Assembly (NCBI RefSeq): GCF_003515705.1
Contig: NZ_QWEH01000005.1
Span: forward strand, 1 to 64,000
Direction of reading: 5' to 3'
Origin: Oceanobacillus profundus
GTDB taxonomy: Bacteria > Bacillota > Bacilli > Bacillales > Amphibacillaceae
DNA length: 64,000 bases
Shown here piece after piece: positions 44,880 through 53,720 of this stretch. The number at the start of each line of letters is the position of its first letter. Within the stretch, counting starts at the first letter, position 1. A program made the translations under genes and the position numbers. Below the pieces are notes generated by a model. The model saw only the letters and a list, made by a program, of their open reading frames with translations. It ran no database searches and was not told where the DNA came from.

Positions 44880-45839
44880 TTAACTTAAAATAACTTTTAA
44901 CGAATTTTTTACATGTTTAGAATCAATGGATAAACTCTCTGTACCCTTTACACATTCGACAAAATGGTCAATAATCCCTGAATTTGGCTTTCCGTCTTTC
45001 CTTAGAATTGGTTGAATTCGTTCAATCTTAGTTTCGCCATTAAACCTATGAATACTAACCTCATGAAGTTCCTCTCCAAAAACAATAGTTCCTTTTGTAC
45101 CATACAAGACGGTTCTATGATCTTGAAGTGGATTATTCCAGCTAACATTAATTGATCCAACAATTCCTGACCTTGTACGTAAAGAAATAGATGCTCGGCT
45201 ATCATGTGCCTTGTTTTTTGCCACAAACCATTCACTAAAAGTTTGATTTATTAACCACTGTATTAGGTCTAGCTTATGGATTGCTAAATCCCCAAGTGCT
45301 CCAAATGAGGACAGTTTTTGATTAAAAAACCAACTATTCTCTTTATCGACACTCCAAAATTGTGGACCTGGATGTTGATAGTTTGAAGTAAATTGAATAA
45401 TGTTTCCTATAGCTTTGTTATCTATTAATTCTTTTACCTGTCTGTGTACCGGATCGAATCGTTGATTATGACCAGGCATCAAAACAAGGTTATGCTTTCT
45501 TGCAGTCTTATATAGTTTCTTAAGATCTTTGAGATTGGTTGCCATAGGCTTTTCTACAAGTACATGTTTGTTATGGTTAAGTGCTTCTAATGCATACTTT
45601 GAATGAAGTGCATTAGGGGTACAAATCGATATTAACTCTATATCGGACGACTGCAATATCTCACTTTGTTTATTGGTAGCAAACGAAATGTTGTGGGTTT
45701 GTGCAATTTTCTTTACCCTTTGGAGATTAACGTCACAAATTGCAACTAGTTCTACATCATTCCTTTGAAGGTATTCAGGAATATGTCTTACTTGTGCAAT
45801 CTTTCCTGAGCCAATAATTCCTGCTTTTAATTTACTCAT
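44880..45839 (-). CDS. Gfo/Idh/MocA family oxidoreductase
   Basis: This 319-residue NAD(P)-dependent dehydrogenase has the N-terminal GIIGSGKIAQVRHIP Rossmann motif, the EKPMATNLKDLKKL signature (about residue 93) and DLAIHKLDLIQWL from the C-terminal sheet domain. It ends at LKVILS, short of the final helix most relatives have. Family members oxidise sugars or cyclitols. Its start overlaps the stop of the UnbV-like gene, so it is the last gene of the operon and may supply or tailor a polar part of the product. Confidence 0.88.
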   Translation of the reverse strand: MSKLKAGIIGSGKIAQVRHIPEYLQRNDVELVAICDVNLQRVKKIAQTHNISFATNKQSEILQSSDIELISICTPNALHSKYALEALNHNKHVLVEKPMATNLKDLKKLYKTARKHNLVLMPGHNQRFDPVHRQVKELIDNKAIGNIIQFTSNYQHPGPQFWSVDKENSWFFNQKLSSFGALGDLAIHKLDLIQWLINQTFSEWFVAKNKAHDSRASISLRTRSGIVGSINVSWNNPLQDHRTVLYGTKGTIVFGEELHEVSIHRFNGETKIERIQPILRKDGKPNSGIIDHFVECVKGTESLSIDSKHVKNSLKVILS

Positions 45840-47628
45840 TATCTACTTCGCTACCTTTAAAAGCAGCTCCCTTTTGCAATATTTCATAGTTGTTGTTTCC
45901 TTCGGTAATAGAAATAATTTGATTTGCATTAATATCTTCAAAGACTTGTTCCTTCCCACTCGGCCATTGTATTTCTAATTTATCTAGTACCGTACTTTTT
46001 TCTAAACCTAAATGGACTCGAGGGTCACTTTGTGCACCAAAACTATTTCCCCCGTCTTTTTCGATTACGGTCTCCACGCCATTATTTGTAAACGTAAGTC
46101 TGGTACCAACAGCTTCCCTATTACTCGGAAACACACCATTTAGATCAATTTTAATCCAGTTATTTTGATTAGTTTGTTCATTGCTATAAACTTTTAAAGG
46201 AGCACCTTGGTTGGCAAATATCAGATCAAGAGTACCATTGTTATCGAAATCAGCTACCGCTACCCCACGACCATCATAAACAAAGTCAATACCGACATCT
46301 TGCGCTACATTGGTAAACTTTCCATCCTGATATAAAAATAAAGCCTTTGGTTCATAACCGGACATGCTCTTCTCTCCAATTGCAGGCCAATTTTTCGCAT
46401 CTTGAACGACATCACCAGGAGTAGTAGCTAATGTCCCCATCTCAAACCAATAATCCTCATCTTTCTTACCAGATATAAATCCATTTGTAACAACTAAGCT
46501 CATGTTTCCTGAATTATTAACATCAAAGAACCTTGCTCCCCAAGACCATCCTGCTTGTTTAACGCCTAGATCTTCTGCCTTTTCAACAAATTTACCACTT
46601 TCATCCATATGCCAGAGTTGGTTTCCTTCTAGTAGGTACTTCTCCTTACTTATATTACTTACATAATTTGCTAGATTCCCATCGTGGAATACATCTCCAA
46701 AATCGACATTCATCCCTTTAAAGGTATCGTCTCCAATCCCTCTCTTTTGAACTATTTTTTGAAACCCTTTCCCTTCTTGGTTTAAATATAGGGAATCGGG
46801 GCCGAAATCATTTGCGTTATAGATATCTGGCCAACCATCCTTGTTTAAATCAGCTGATCCTGCTGCTAATGTCCAACCTGGATCTTCTACCCCCATTTCC
46901 TTTGTAACATCGGAGAATGTACCGTCACCATTATTTTTATATAAGATATTTTCTCCACCATTTCTTGCTTTTTCAAAATCATTATGAAATATTTTGGTTG
47001 ATTTAAGGTCCCATAGGTTTGTTTCATCTCGAAAATAATTTCCTATATATAAATCAAGAAACCCGTCTCGATTATAATCCAGTGCAATTGCCTTTACCGC
47101 GTATCCTTCGGGATTTACACCAGCTTCTGCTGATACATTTTCGAAAGTACCGTCCCCGTTATTTTTAAATAACTGGCTTTTTCCCCATGCCCCAACAAAT
47201 AAATCTTGATATCCATCATTGTTGTAGTCAAACCATAATGCTGTTTCCGAGATACCCTCTTCATTCACAAGCCCAATACCTGAATCTTTAGTTACATCAG
47301 TAAAAGTACCGTCTTGATTATTTTTATAAAGATAATTACTTGTTCCTTTTTTGGAGTTGACTAAATAGACATCAACATAGCCATCATTATTATAATCATT
47401 TAAAAACACACCCGCCCCAGTGGATGATAACCAGGGCATTACATTATCAACTTTATTATCAAACTGTGGCTTTTTATGCGTAAATTCAATACCTGTTTTT
47501 TCCGTAACGTCCTTATATTCAAAACCATAGTCTTTTACTTCTTCTGTAACTTCCTCGTTACAAGCTGTTAGAATAACTAAGACTATACTAATAAGGATAA
47601 TTAATAGGGTTTCTTTCCTTTTAAACAT
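45832..47628 (-). CDS. FG-GAP/VCBS repeat lipoprotein with ASPIC/UnbV domain
   Basis: This 598-residue protein has a lipobox LTAC (Cys23), so it is anchored outside the membrane. At least seven FG-GAP/VCBS repeats with calcium-binding DYNNDGYVD-type loops (for example FNDYNNDGYQ-like, DLNKDGWPD, DFDNNGTLD) form a propeller. A C-terminal ASPIC/UnbV domain (about 495-585) contains NREAVGTRLTF and LEIQWPSG. UnbV is one of three accessory proteins conserved beside enediyne synthases. The ATG at 47628 fits the AAAGGAG site better than 47634 and overlaps the end of the DUF1702 gene. Confidence 0.88.
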   Translation of the reverse strand: MFKRKETLLIILISIVLVILTACNEEVTEEVKDYGFEYKDVTEKTGIEFTHKKPQFDNKVDNVMPWLSSTGAGVFLNDYNNDGYVDVYLVNSKKGTSNYLYKNNQDGTFTDVTKDSGIGLVNEEGISETALWFDYNNDGYQDLFVGAWGKSQLFKNNGDGTFENVSAEAGVNPEGYAVKAIALDYNRDGFLDLYIGNYFRDETNLWDLKSTKIFHNDFEKARNGGENILYKNNGDGTFSDVTKEMGVEDPGWTLAAGSADLNKDGWPDIYNANDFGPDSLYLNQEGKGFQKIVQKRGIGDDTFKGMNVDFGDVFHDGNLANYVSNISKEKYLLEGNQLWHMDESGKFVEKAEDLGVKQAGWSWGARFFDVNNSGNMSLVVTNGFISGKKDEDYWFEMGTLATTPGDVVQDAKNWPAIGEKSMSGYEPKALFLYQDGKFTNVAQDVGIDFVYDGRGVAVADFDNNGTLDLIFANQGAPLKVYSNEQTNQNNWIKIDLNGVFPSNREAVGTRLTFTNNGVETVIEKDGGNSFGAQSDPRVHLGLEKSTVLDKLEIQWPSGKEQVFEDINANQIISITEGNNNYEILQKGAAFKGSEVDNE

Positions 47629-48589
47629 ATACATTCTCCTTTATTTTTTGTCTTACCCCATCTACCCAATGCATGTAAAAATTATGGTTGTTACAAGTTT
47701 TATCCAAATTATTTTTCACACTATAAACATAGTCAATTAACTGGTTAACTTTATGTTTTAAACTCTCAGGAATATTGTCTATATTAGACCTCCATAAGTA
47801 TGGGTCTTGGAGCCTTCTAGCTTCTAGACCATAAGCAAAGCCTTGTAAGAATGAAATAAAATCCTCTTGATTTTTATGTTTTAGATAATCAATTATCTTA
47901 AAACCTAGTAATAAATCATCAAATTTACTGTACGCTACTGCTAATCCAACTCCACTCAAGATATCATTCCGGTATGGGAATGTTTCTCCTAATTCTTCTA
48001 GTTTTTTTAGCGTAGTGTCCCAATTAAATCTACTTATAAACCATAAAGACCTGCCAAAACCTTGATAACAAACTCTTTTTTGATTCTCGGTAAATTTTTC
48101 TATTAAATTAATACTTTCTTTGGAATAGAAGTATTGGAATAGTCCGATCTTAAAACCAACACCATCGAACATAATAAGGGAATATTTATGATTTAAACTT
48201 TGTCCAAAATCAGCATACTTTTTAGATTTATAACGATAAATAAAGTGTAATAACCAACCTAACCCTACATAATATTGATATATAGAATTAGGAGAGAGTT
48301 GATTTACTTTTGATTCAAAAGACGATGCTTTATTCTTTCTAAAAAAAGACTTGATCGCAAATCCAATTCCGGTACCTTCATAAGAAAAACCTCTATAAAA
48401 CTGTGAGTTTGTTTTTTCTAGGAGTTTATTTAGGAGTATTGGCGAAGGTATTACTAATGGTGCAAAGGCTCCTATGAAAAAACTCCTTAGAATATTTTTA
48501 AATCTATTTATAAAGAAGGAGTCATTGTGTTGTTTAAAATAATGGGAGTAAAAAAACAACATCCTCTTGGGGAGAAGGTTATATTTCAA
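47621..48589 (-). CDS. DUF1702 protein (UnbL-like)
   Basis: This 322-residue protein resembles DUF1702, the UnbL-like family found beside enediyne polyketide synthases. Family-like segments include FYRGFSYEGTGIGFAIKSFF, IYQYYVGLGWLLHFIYR, YSLIMFDGVGFKIGLFQYF and CYQGFGRSLWFISR. No membrane helix or known catalytic motif is evident. The start is TTG overlapping the ACP stop (TTGA), with AAGGAGG 9 bp upstream. The activity of DUF1702 is not established; its Gly/aromatic repeats suggest a helical-repeat fold. Confidence 0.8.
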   Translation of the reverse strand: MKYNLLPKRMLFFYSHYFKQHNDSFFINRFKNILRSFFIGAFAPLVIPSPILLNKLLEKTNSQFYRGFSYEGTGIGFAIKSFFRKNKASSFESKVNQLSPNSIYQYYVGLGWLLHFIYRYKSKKYADFGQSLNHKYSLIMFDGVGFKIGLFQYFYSKESINLIEKFTENQKRVCYQGFGRSLWFISRFNWDTTLKKLEELGETFPYRNDILSGVGLAVAYSKFDDLLLGFKIIDYLKHKNQEDFISFLQGFAYGLEARRLQDPYLWRSNIDNIPESLKHKVNQLIDYVYSVKNNLDKTCNNHNFYMHWVDGVRQKIKENVYV

Positions 48590-48831
48590 TCGATGAAACC
48601 TCCTTGTTCAACAAATAAAAAAACGTCCTCCACCTTTCTTAAATTCATCAGTTCTTCTTCTTGTATAAATACCTCAAATTCTCTCTCAATCCGAACAGCT
48701 AATTCTAAAGCCATAAGTGAATCCATACCGATTTCCTCAAAGGTGCTCTCATCTTTAATATCATCCTTTTGAATATCAGCTATTTCAGCAATAAGTGATA
48801 AAATATGGTCCTTCTTCTCTTGGTTAATCAT
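48586..48831 (-). CDS. Acyl carrier protein
   Basis: This 81-residue ACP has the phosphopantetheine attachment site GMDSLMALEL (Ser38 from the chosen start). The four-helix pattern and acidic composition are normal. The ATG at 48831, 5 bp after AAAGGTGG, is preferred to the GTG at 48840, which belongs to the ribosome binding site. No phosphopantetheinyl transferase or acyltransferase is nearby, so activation and malonyl loading presumably use primary fatty-acid enzymes. It would carry the chain built by the ketosynthases encoded upstream in the operon. Confidence 0.93.
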   Translation of the reverse strand: MINQEKKDHILSLIAEIADIQKDDIKDESTFEEIGMDSLMALELAVRIEREFEVFIQEEELMNLRKVEDVFLFVEQGGFID

Positions 48832-48844
48832 AATATCCACCTTT

Positions 48845-49597
48845 CTAAATTAATCCACCATCTACGATAAGCGTTTGACCTGTAATATAAGATGCTTTAT
48901 CTGAAAGTAGAAATAATATTGTTTCAGCTATTTCCTTCTTATTTCCTAGTCTTTTAAGTGCAGTTTGCTTCTTTATTCTTTTTATATTTGTAGATGGAAC
49001 ACTATCTAACATCTCTGTCTCGATATAACCTGGAGCGACACAGTTTACCCTTACATTAAACGTTCCTACTTCCTTTGCCAAAGATCTAGTAAAACCAATA
49101 ATTCCAGCTTTGGCTGCAGAATAGTTAGTTTGGCCAATAGCTCCTGTTATTCCAGAAATAGAAGTAACATTAACCACACTACCTTGTTGAATCAATATTC
49201 TTCTTAATAATTTTTGTGTTAAGTATGCAGTGGCATTTAAATTTACTTGAATGACATTATGCCAATCATCATCTTTTATTTGTGAAAAGGGTTTGTCTAT
49301 ATTTGTGCCAGCATTATTTACTAAAAAGTGTAAGTTGGGGTAAGTGTATAAGATCGTTGTCACGAGATGATCAATTTCAGATTGATTATTTAAATCACAA
49401 GGGATACCCGTTATAAATACATTGCAATCCTTTAGCTCCTCCATTAATGCATAGGCAGCTTTATAATTTTTGTTATAAGTAAAAATCACATTTATATTAT
49501 TCTTTGCTAATAGCTTTACTACTTCCCTACCGATACCTTTGGATCCTCCAGTTACGAGTGCAGTTTTTTTCTGATATTCATCTGTATTTACTTTCAC
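48845..49597 (-). CDS. 3-oxoacyl-ACP reductase (FabG-like SDR)
   Basis: This 250-residue short-chain dehydrogenase has the cofactor motif TGGSKGIG, NNAG at about 93-96 and a complete Ser-Tyr-Lys triad (NVTSISG then YSAAK). It closely resembles FabG and should reduce the beta-keto group on the ACP-bound chain. The start is GTG behind AAAGGAG. It lies 16 bp after the ketosynthase gene and 13 bp before the ACP gene. Confidence 0.92.
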   Translation of the reverse strand: MKVNTDEYQKKTALVTGGSKGIGREVVKLLAKNNINVIFTYNKNYKAAYALMEELKDCNVFITGIPCDLNNQSEIDHLVTTILYTYPNLHFLVNNAGTNIDKPFSQIKDDDWHNVIQVNLNATAYLTQKLLRRILIQQGSVVNVTSISGITGAIGQTNYSAAKAGIIGFTRSLAKEVGTFNVRVNCVAPGYIETEMLDSVPSTNIKRIKKQTALKRLGNKKEIAETILFLLSDKASYITGQTLIVDGGLI

Positions 49598-49613
49598 TTA
49601 TGTTCTCCTTTTT

Positions 49614-50858
49614 TTAGATTTTTTCTATTATTGTAGCCGCATTAAATCCTCCATAGGCCGCTACAGTCTTTATAAAACTCTTAACTTCTTTTTCTATAAT
49701 TGTGTTTACTAACGGTAAGTCATATTCACTTGAATTATTAATTGTACGATGAGTAATTGGAGGAATAACACTATTTTTAAAAATATTGATTCCTAATATT
49801 AATTCTATTAAGCTATTCGCTCCCAGCGTATGTCCAATATAACCCTTAAATGCTGTTACATCTGGAACCGAGTACCGGAAAGATTCAAAGGCTTTCTTTA
49901 TTCCATTTGACTCGTATTTATCCCAAAGAGGAATACCTGTTCCATGAGGTATTACTAATTCAGGTTTACCTTTATATTTACTTAACGAAGTTTTAATCAC
50001 TTTCTCGTAGGAGTTTGTTGTTACATCCGGTAAATTAATTCTCCATGTATCCTGTGAGAATGAAGAGTTGATATATTTTGCCTTGGATATTGCATTCCTT
50101 CTACTTATATTTGTTTCGGATTCAAGTATGATAGCTCCTACACCATCACCCAAAACAGAACCAGAAGAGGTGTCAGTAAACGGTGCTAATTTACCGTTAT
50201 TAGAGCTAAAGCCTTTTTCACTTAGCCATAAATGTTCTGTGAAGTGAGCATAGTCACCAGCTACAACAATGACTATGTCAGCATGATTCATCTTTAATAA
50301 GCTATTTGCCAATTCAAGTGCATATTGGCCAGATGCACAAGCATTGTTAATAGCATAAGTTGGGCCATTAATATTAATTAATTTTGCTAGATAATATAGA
50401 TATGTGTATGTTTGTAACCTAAAAAATTTATCCTTATAATGATTGAATGAATTAATTGGATTCTTTATATCCATTTTGTTGTCTTCTTGTAAAAGACTAT
50501 CAATCAGAGGGTTTACCCCCAAATTCTCATGACCGATTATTAAACCAATTCGTTTCTCATTAGGCAAATGAAGATTAGCATTTCTTAAAGCTTCCAGTGT
50601 TGCTAAAAATAGTAATTTAAAATCTTTATCATCTCTAAGAAATTCTTCCCTAATCGTTATATGACTATATTGTTTATTAATTCTTTCTATCAAATCGTCT
50701 TCTATTTGATAAACAGGATATTGAAGTTTTTCTTGGTTGCTCAAATTGTACTCCCTTTGTTGCGGGTAGTTATCACCACTGAGTATTCCTTCCCATGTCT
50801 GCTTCTCATTTCCAAAGCTCGATATAATACTTGTTCCAGTAATAAAAACATCCTCCAT
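49614..50858 (-). CDS. Beta-ketoacyl synthase (divergent, intact triad)
   Basis: This 414-residue thiolase-fold ketosynthase keeps Cys174 (NNACASGQYA), His305 (IPHGTG), Lys338 and His343 (KGYIGHTLGAN). The rest of the sequence is divergent from FabF: it has an extra insertion around residues 110-150 and an unusual HGTGIPLWDKYE after the first His. It would condense malonyl-ACP with an acyl chain. With the truncated KS-like protein encoded 11 bp upstream it could form a KS/chain-length-factor-like pair. Confidence 0.9.
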   Translation of the reverse strand: MEDVFITGTSIISSFGNEKQTWEGILSGDNYPQQREYNLSNQEKLQYPVYQIEDDLIERINKQYSHITIREEFLRDDKDFKLLFLATLEALRNANLHLPNEKRIGLIIGHENLGVNPLIDSLLQEDNKMDIKNPINSFNHYKDKFFRLQTYTYLYYLAKLININGPTYAINNACASGQYALELANSLLKMNHADIVIVVAGDYAHFTEHLWLSEKGFSSNNGKLAPFTDTSSGSVLGDGVGAIILESETNISRRNAISKAKYINSSFSQDTWRINLPDVTTNSYEKVIKTSLSKYKGKPELVIPHGTGIPLWDKYESNGIKKAFESFRYSVPDVTAFKGYIGHTLGANSLIELILGINIFKNSVIPPITHRTINNSSEYDLPLVNTIIEKEVKSFIKTVAAYGGFNAATIIEKI

Positions 50859-50869
50859 CAGATTCTCTC

Positions 50870-51682
50870 CTAATTAAGTATTATATTAAATAGACTATCA
50901 TCAGTAGATACTTGAATTTCAGTTTGAGAATTATACTCATACTTTAATATTTTATATACATTAGTTAATAATTTTGGAGTAAATTCAGATGCCATTATTT
51001 TATTGTTGAAATACTCATTCTTTGATTCAGATATATTATTAATAGCAATTGAAACACCTTCTTTTCTATCTACACCTTCATCTACTTTCTCCATTAAAAT
51101 CGTGCTCACATGTTCAAACTCTGTTAGATAATTTTCTACTGGTTTTTTATATCCAGTTGGCGGGAAAATATTCAAATCACATACTAAAACTCTTTTTAAA
51201 TCTTCCCTGTTTAATAGTTCATACGCATACAGTAAACTTTTACAACCTGATTCAACACCCTCTGAAACGGTTATATTCGGCCCACTAAATCTAAATTTGA
51301 TTGATATATGACCCGCTACAACATTCAAAACTGTACCTGGAAAAAAGCGTGGATTAACCCCTTTGGGACCATACTTATCTGCATCAATAAACATATCCTT
51401 TATTGCATGGATACTCCCATAATTATTTGAGACGATAACCGCTGTTTTACTATCTTTTTCACTATTTACAGCATATCCCGCAAATCTAATAGCTTCATAT
51501 ACAGAAATACAACCATATTGACTTATCTTAGGTAGTAGATTTAATCCTGATAAATACTTGTAATTGTAGAACTCTGGTGGTGCTAATAGATTAGCCTTAT
51601 CATTTAATAGAGATCTTGCACTTAGTTCTTCAACCCCTAATCCCAGTGGGGTAATCGATGAGATACCTTTTATTTGGATCAA
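50870..51682 (-). CDS. Truncated ketosynthase-like protein without catalytic Cys
   Basis: This 270-residue protein covers roughly the N-terminal half of a ketosynthase (GISSITPLG at the start, FFPGTVLNVVAGHISIKFRFSGP in the middle). The nucleophile motif reads SEGVESGCKS (140-149), so Val143 stands where ACASG-type motifs have Cys. No downstream HGTGT or GHTLGA is present. It resembles the Ketoacyl-synt_2 / chain-length-factor-like proteins of aryl-polyene clusters. Its start is TTG, 7 bp after GGAGGG. It is probably a non-catalytic partner of an intact ketosynthase. Confidence 0.78.
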   Translation of the reverse strand: MIQIKGISSITPLGLGVEELSARSLLNDKANLLAPPEFYNYKYLSGLNLLPKISQYGCISVYEAIRFAGYAVNSEKDSKTAVIVSNNYGSIHAIKDMFIDADKYGPKGVNPRFFPGTVLNVVAGHISIKFRFSGPNITVSEGVESGCKSLLYAYELLNREDLKRVLVCDLNIFPPTGYKKPVENYLTEFEHVSTILMEKVDEGVDRKEGVSIAINNISESKNEYFNNKIMASEFTPKLLTNVYKILKYEYNSQTEIQVSTDDSLFNIILN

Positions 51683-51685
51683 ACT

Positions 51686-52543
51686 CTATCCCTCCACTTT
51701 ATTTTTTTCCTTGAAAACTACTGAGCTAATTTTACGTTTTGCCCATATACGATACGGAACAGTGAATAAAAGGCTTGTAATAAATAAGGCATAGAATTGG
51801 GCGTGAGGAATACGACTGATACGTAAAATCGCATCTATTAAGGCTACGATCAATGCAAAGTAAATTCTAGACTTCCTTGTAGTTGGAGTTGACTTCGGAT
51901 CAGTTATCATAAAGAAAGCAAAAAGTTGTAGACCTGCACCTAGAAGTGGACCTAGTGCTGCATAAAGAGGTGCACCAAATAGATAATGTCGGACAAAAGC
52001 AAAAACAGTAAAACCACCTAAAAAGGCTAAAACTACGTCAAGTCTATTTGCCATGTACGTTGCAAAGAAACCTAATAATATTATTATGGCCATAACTAGA
52101 TAGCCATTTGACCATTGTTTTGGTGTACTTACAGCATATTCATACAGAAAAAATAATACTAGAACTACGGCGATATTGTTTGGATTGAAAATATGTCCTT
52201 TTTCAAATTTAACTATAAACTTTAGCAATATTGATAGAAAAGATGTCAAAACATAAACCCACAGAAGGTAAGAGCTAACCAATAACGATACACCCATGCC
52301 TGTGATGATTGGACTAATAGAGAATTTCCACTTTTTATATAACAGTCTGGTTAAAAGTACTTCCGTAGTTATAGCAGTTAATAATGAAACAAATACTGCA
52401 TCCCATTTTTGATAAAAGCCTAAATAAAATTGCCCTGCCATTACAAAAGAAGCTAAAAAAAGTAATACAAAATAACGGGGATCTACTTTATAGTCCTGCC
52501 ATCCGGTTATCACTTTAAATTTATGGTCATTTAAATTAAACAT
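51686..52543 (-). CDS. UnbU-like (RnfD/NqrB-related) membrane protein
   Basis: This 285-residue protein has about nine hydrophobic helices and resembles UnbU, the membrane member of the enediyne accessory trio, itself related to RnfD/NqrB. Signature segments are GHIFNPNNIAV (about 116-126) and FMITDPKSTPTT (about 211-222), near where RnfD/NqrB carry a covalently bound flavin phosphate on Thr. Whether it is flavinylated is not known. AAGGAGG 5 bp before the ATG at 52543 argues against a longer TTG-started form. It may move electrons across the membrane for chain modification. Confidence 0.82.
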   Translation of the reverse strand: MFNLNDHKFKVITGWQDYKVDPRYFVLLFLASFVMAGQFYLGFYQKWDAVFVSLLTAITTEVLLTRLLYKKWKFSISPIITGMGVSLLVSSYLLWVYVLTSFLSILLKFIVKFEKGHIFNPNNIAVVLVLFFLYEYAVSTPKQWSNGYLVMAIIILLGFFATYMANRLDVVLAFLGGFTVFAFVRHYLFGAPLYAALGPLLGAGLQLFAFFMITDPKSTPTTRKSRIYFALIVALIDAILRISRIPHAQFYALFITSLLFTVPYRIWAKRKISSVVFKEKNKVEG

Positions 52544-52553
52544 AATTTCCTCC

Positions 52554-53705
52554 TTAATTGAGTCTTCCAATAATAATAGATGAATTTATGCCGCCAAATG
52601 CATATGCATTGGACATAATAAACTTATAATCGAAGTGTTGGGGAATGTCCTTTATTACCTCAACTTTAATATTGGGATCAAGGTTTTCGATGTTAGCTGT
52701 TGGAGGTACTAGCTTCTCCTCCAACACTCTAATACAGATAGCAGCTTCTATGACACTTGCCGCTCCAAGCGTATGCCCAATGTTCCCTTTAATTGAACTT
52801 GTCTTAATATACTCACCAAAGAAATCATATAGTGCTTTTCCTTCCATTAAGTCGTTAGCAGGTGTACCTGTACCGTGTGCATTTACATATCCTATGTCAG
52901 ATATAGTTAGATTTGCATTTTTTAAAGCACTTTCCATTGCTAATACTGCTCCTATCGCATTTGGGTCCGGTTGAGTTATATGGTGCGCATCACAGTTAAA
53001 TCCATATCCTAGGATTGTTCCTTTTGCCGAACCTTTCCTTTTCAATAGATGCTCAAGTGTCTCTAGTATAAGCACACCGGCCCCCTCTCCCAGGATTAGA
53101 CCTTTTCTATTTTTATCAAATGGTCTACAAATATCAGGTGACATTGCTCTTAAACTACTAAATCCCGTAAAGGCTACCCACGACATTGCATCTACGCCAG
53201 CAGCAATCATTACATCTGCATTACCTTTCTCAAGCTCATCTACAGCTCTTGCTATAGAAAAATTTCCCGCTGCACATGCATTCGTCAATGTCCACGAGGG
53301 ACCTGATATGTTATAATGCTTTTTTATATTTTCGGATAAAATATGCGGTCCATATTTATTTATTGCGCCACTATTATTAGTTATGCCACTTAATTCTCCC
53401 ATTGTCGTACCGATACATACTCCGCATTTTTCTATTTGATTGATTTCGACCTTTGCATCAGATAAGGCATCGTCAATAGTTGTAATTAACATACTTGAGG
53501 CCCTTCCTAGCTTTACAACATTTCTATCACAAAATAGTGATATATCCGTTACTTCACATGCATTTCGATTCTTATGCTCATTTATTGGAAAACTAGACAC
53601 CGGCTTCGCACCATTTTTTTGATTTAATAATCCATCCCAGGTATCATTAATATTTGCCCCTATGGATGTCATTACAGCTATACCGGATACTACAATAGGA
53701 CTCAT
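52554..53705 (-). CDS. KAS II-type beta-ketoacyl-ACP synthase
   Basis: This 383-residue ketosynthase is FabF-like, with all catalytic residues: Cys144 (TNACAAGNFS), His277 (NAHGTGTPAND), Lys306 and His311 (KGNIGHTLGAA), and the C-terminal NAYAFGGINSS. It is slightly shorter than typical FabF (about 410), lacking part of the N-terminal region. AAAGGAGGGGG precedes the ATG. It elongates acyl-ACP chains and is the best-conserved synthase in the operon. Confidence 0.93.
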   Translation of the reverse strand: MSPIVVSGIAVMTSIGANINDTWDGLLNQKNGAKPVSSFPINEHKNRNACEVTDISLFCDRNVVKLGRASSMLITTIDDALSDAKVEINQIEKCGVCIGTTMGELSGITNNSGAINKYGPHILSENIKKHYNISGPSWTLTNACAAGNFSIARAVDELEKGNADVMIAAGVDAMSWVAFTGFSSLRAMSPDICRPFDKNRKGLILGEGAGVLILETLEHLLKRKGSAKGTILGYGFNCDAHHITQPDPNAIGAVLAMESALKNANLTISDIGYVNAHGTGTPANDLMEGKALYDFFGEYIKTSSIKGNIGHTLGAASVIEAAICIRVLEEKLVPPTANIENLDPNIKVEVIKDIPQHFDYKFIMSNAYAFGGINSSIIIGRLN

Positions 53706-53720
53706 AATGCCCCCTCCTTT

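Noticed and set aside
48586-53705. Operon as the primary fatty-acid synthesis (fab) locus
   Set aside because: It lacks fabD, fabH, fabZ and plsX, has two divergent ketosynthases and a Cys-less one, and is interleaved with Unb-type genes.
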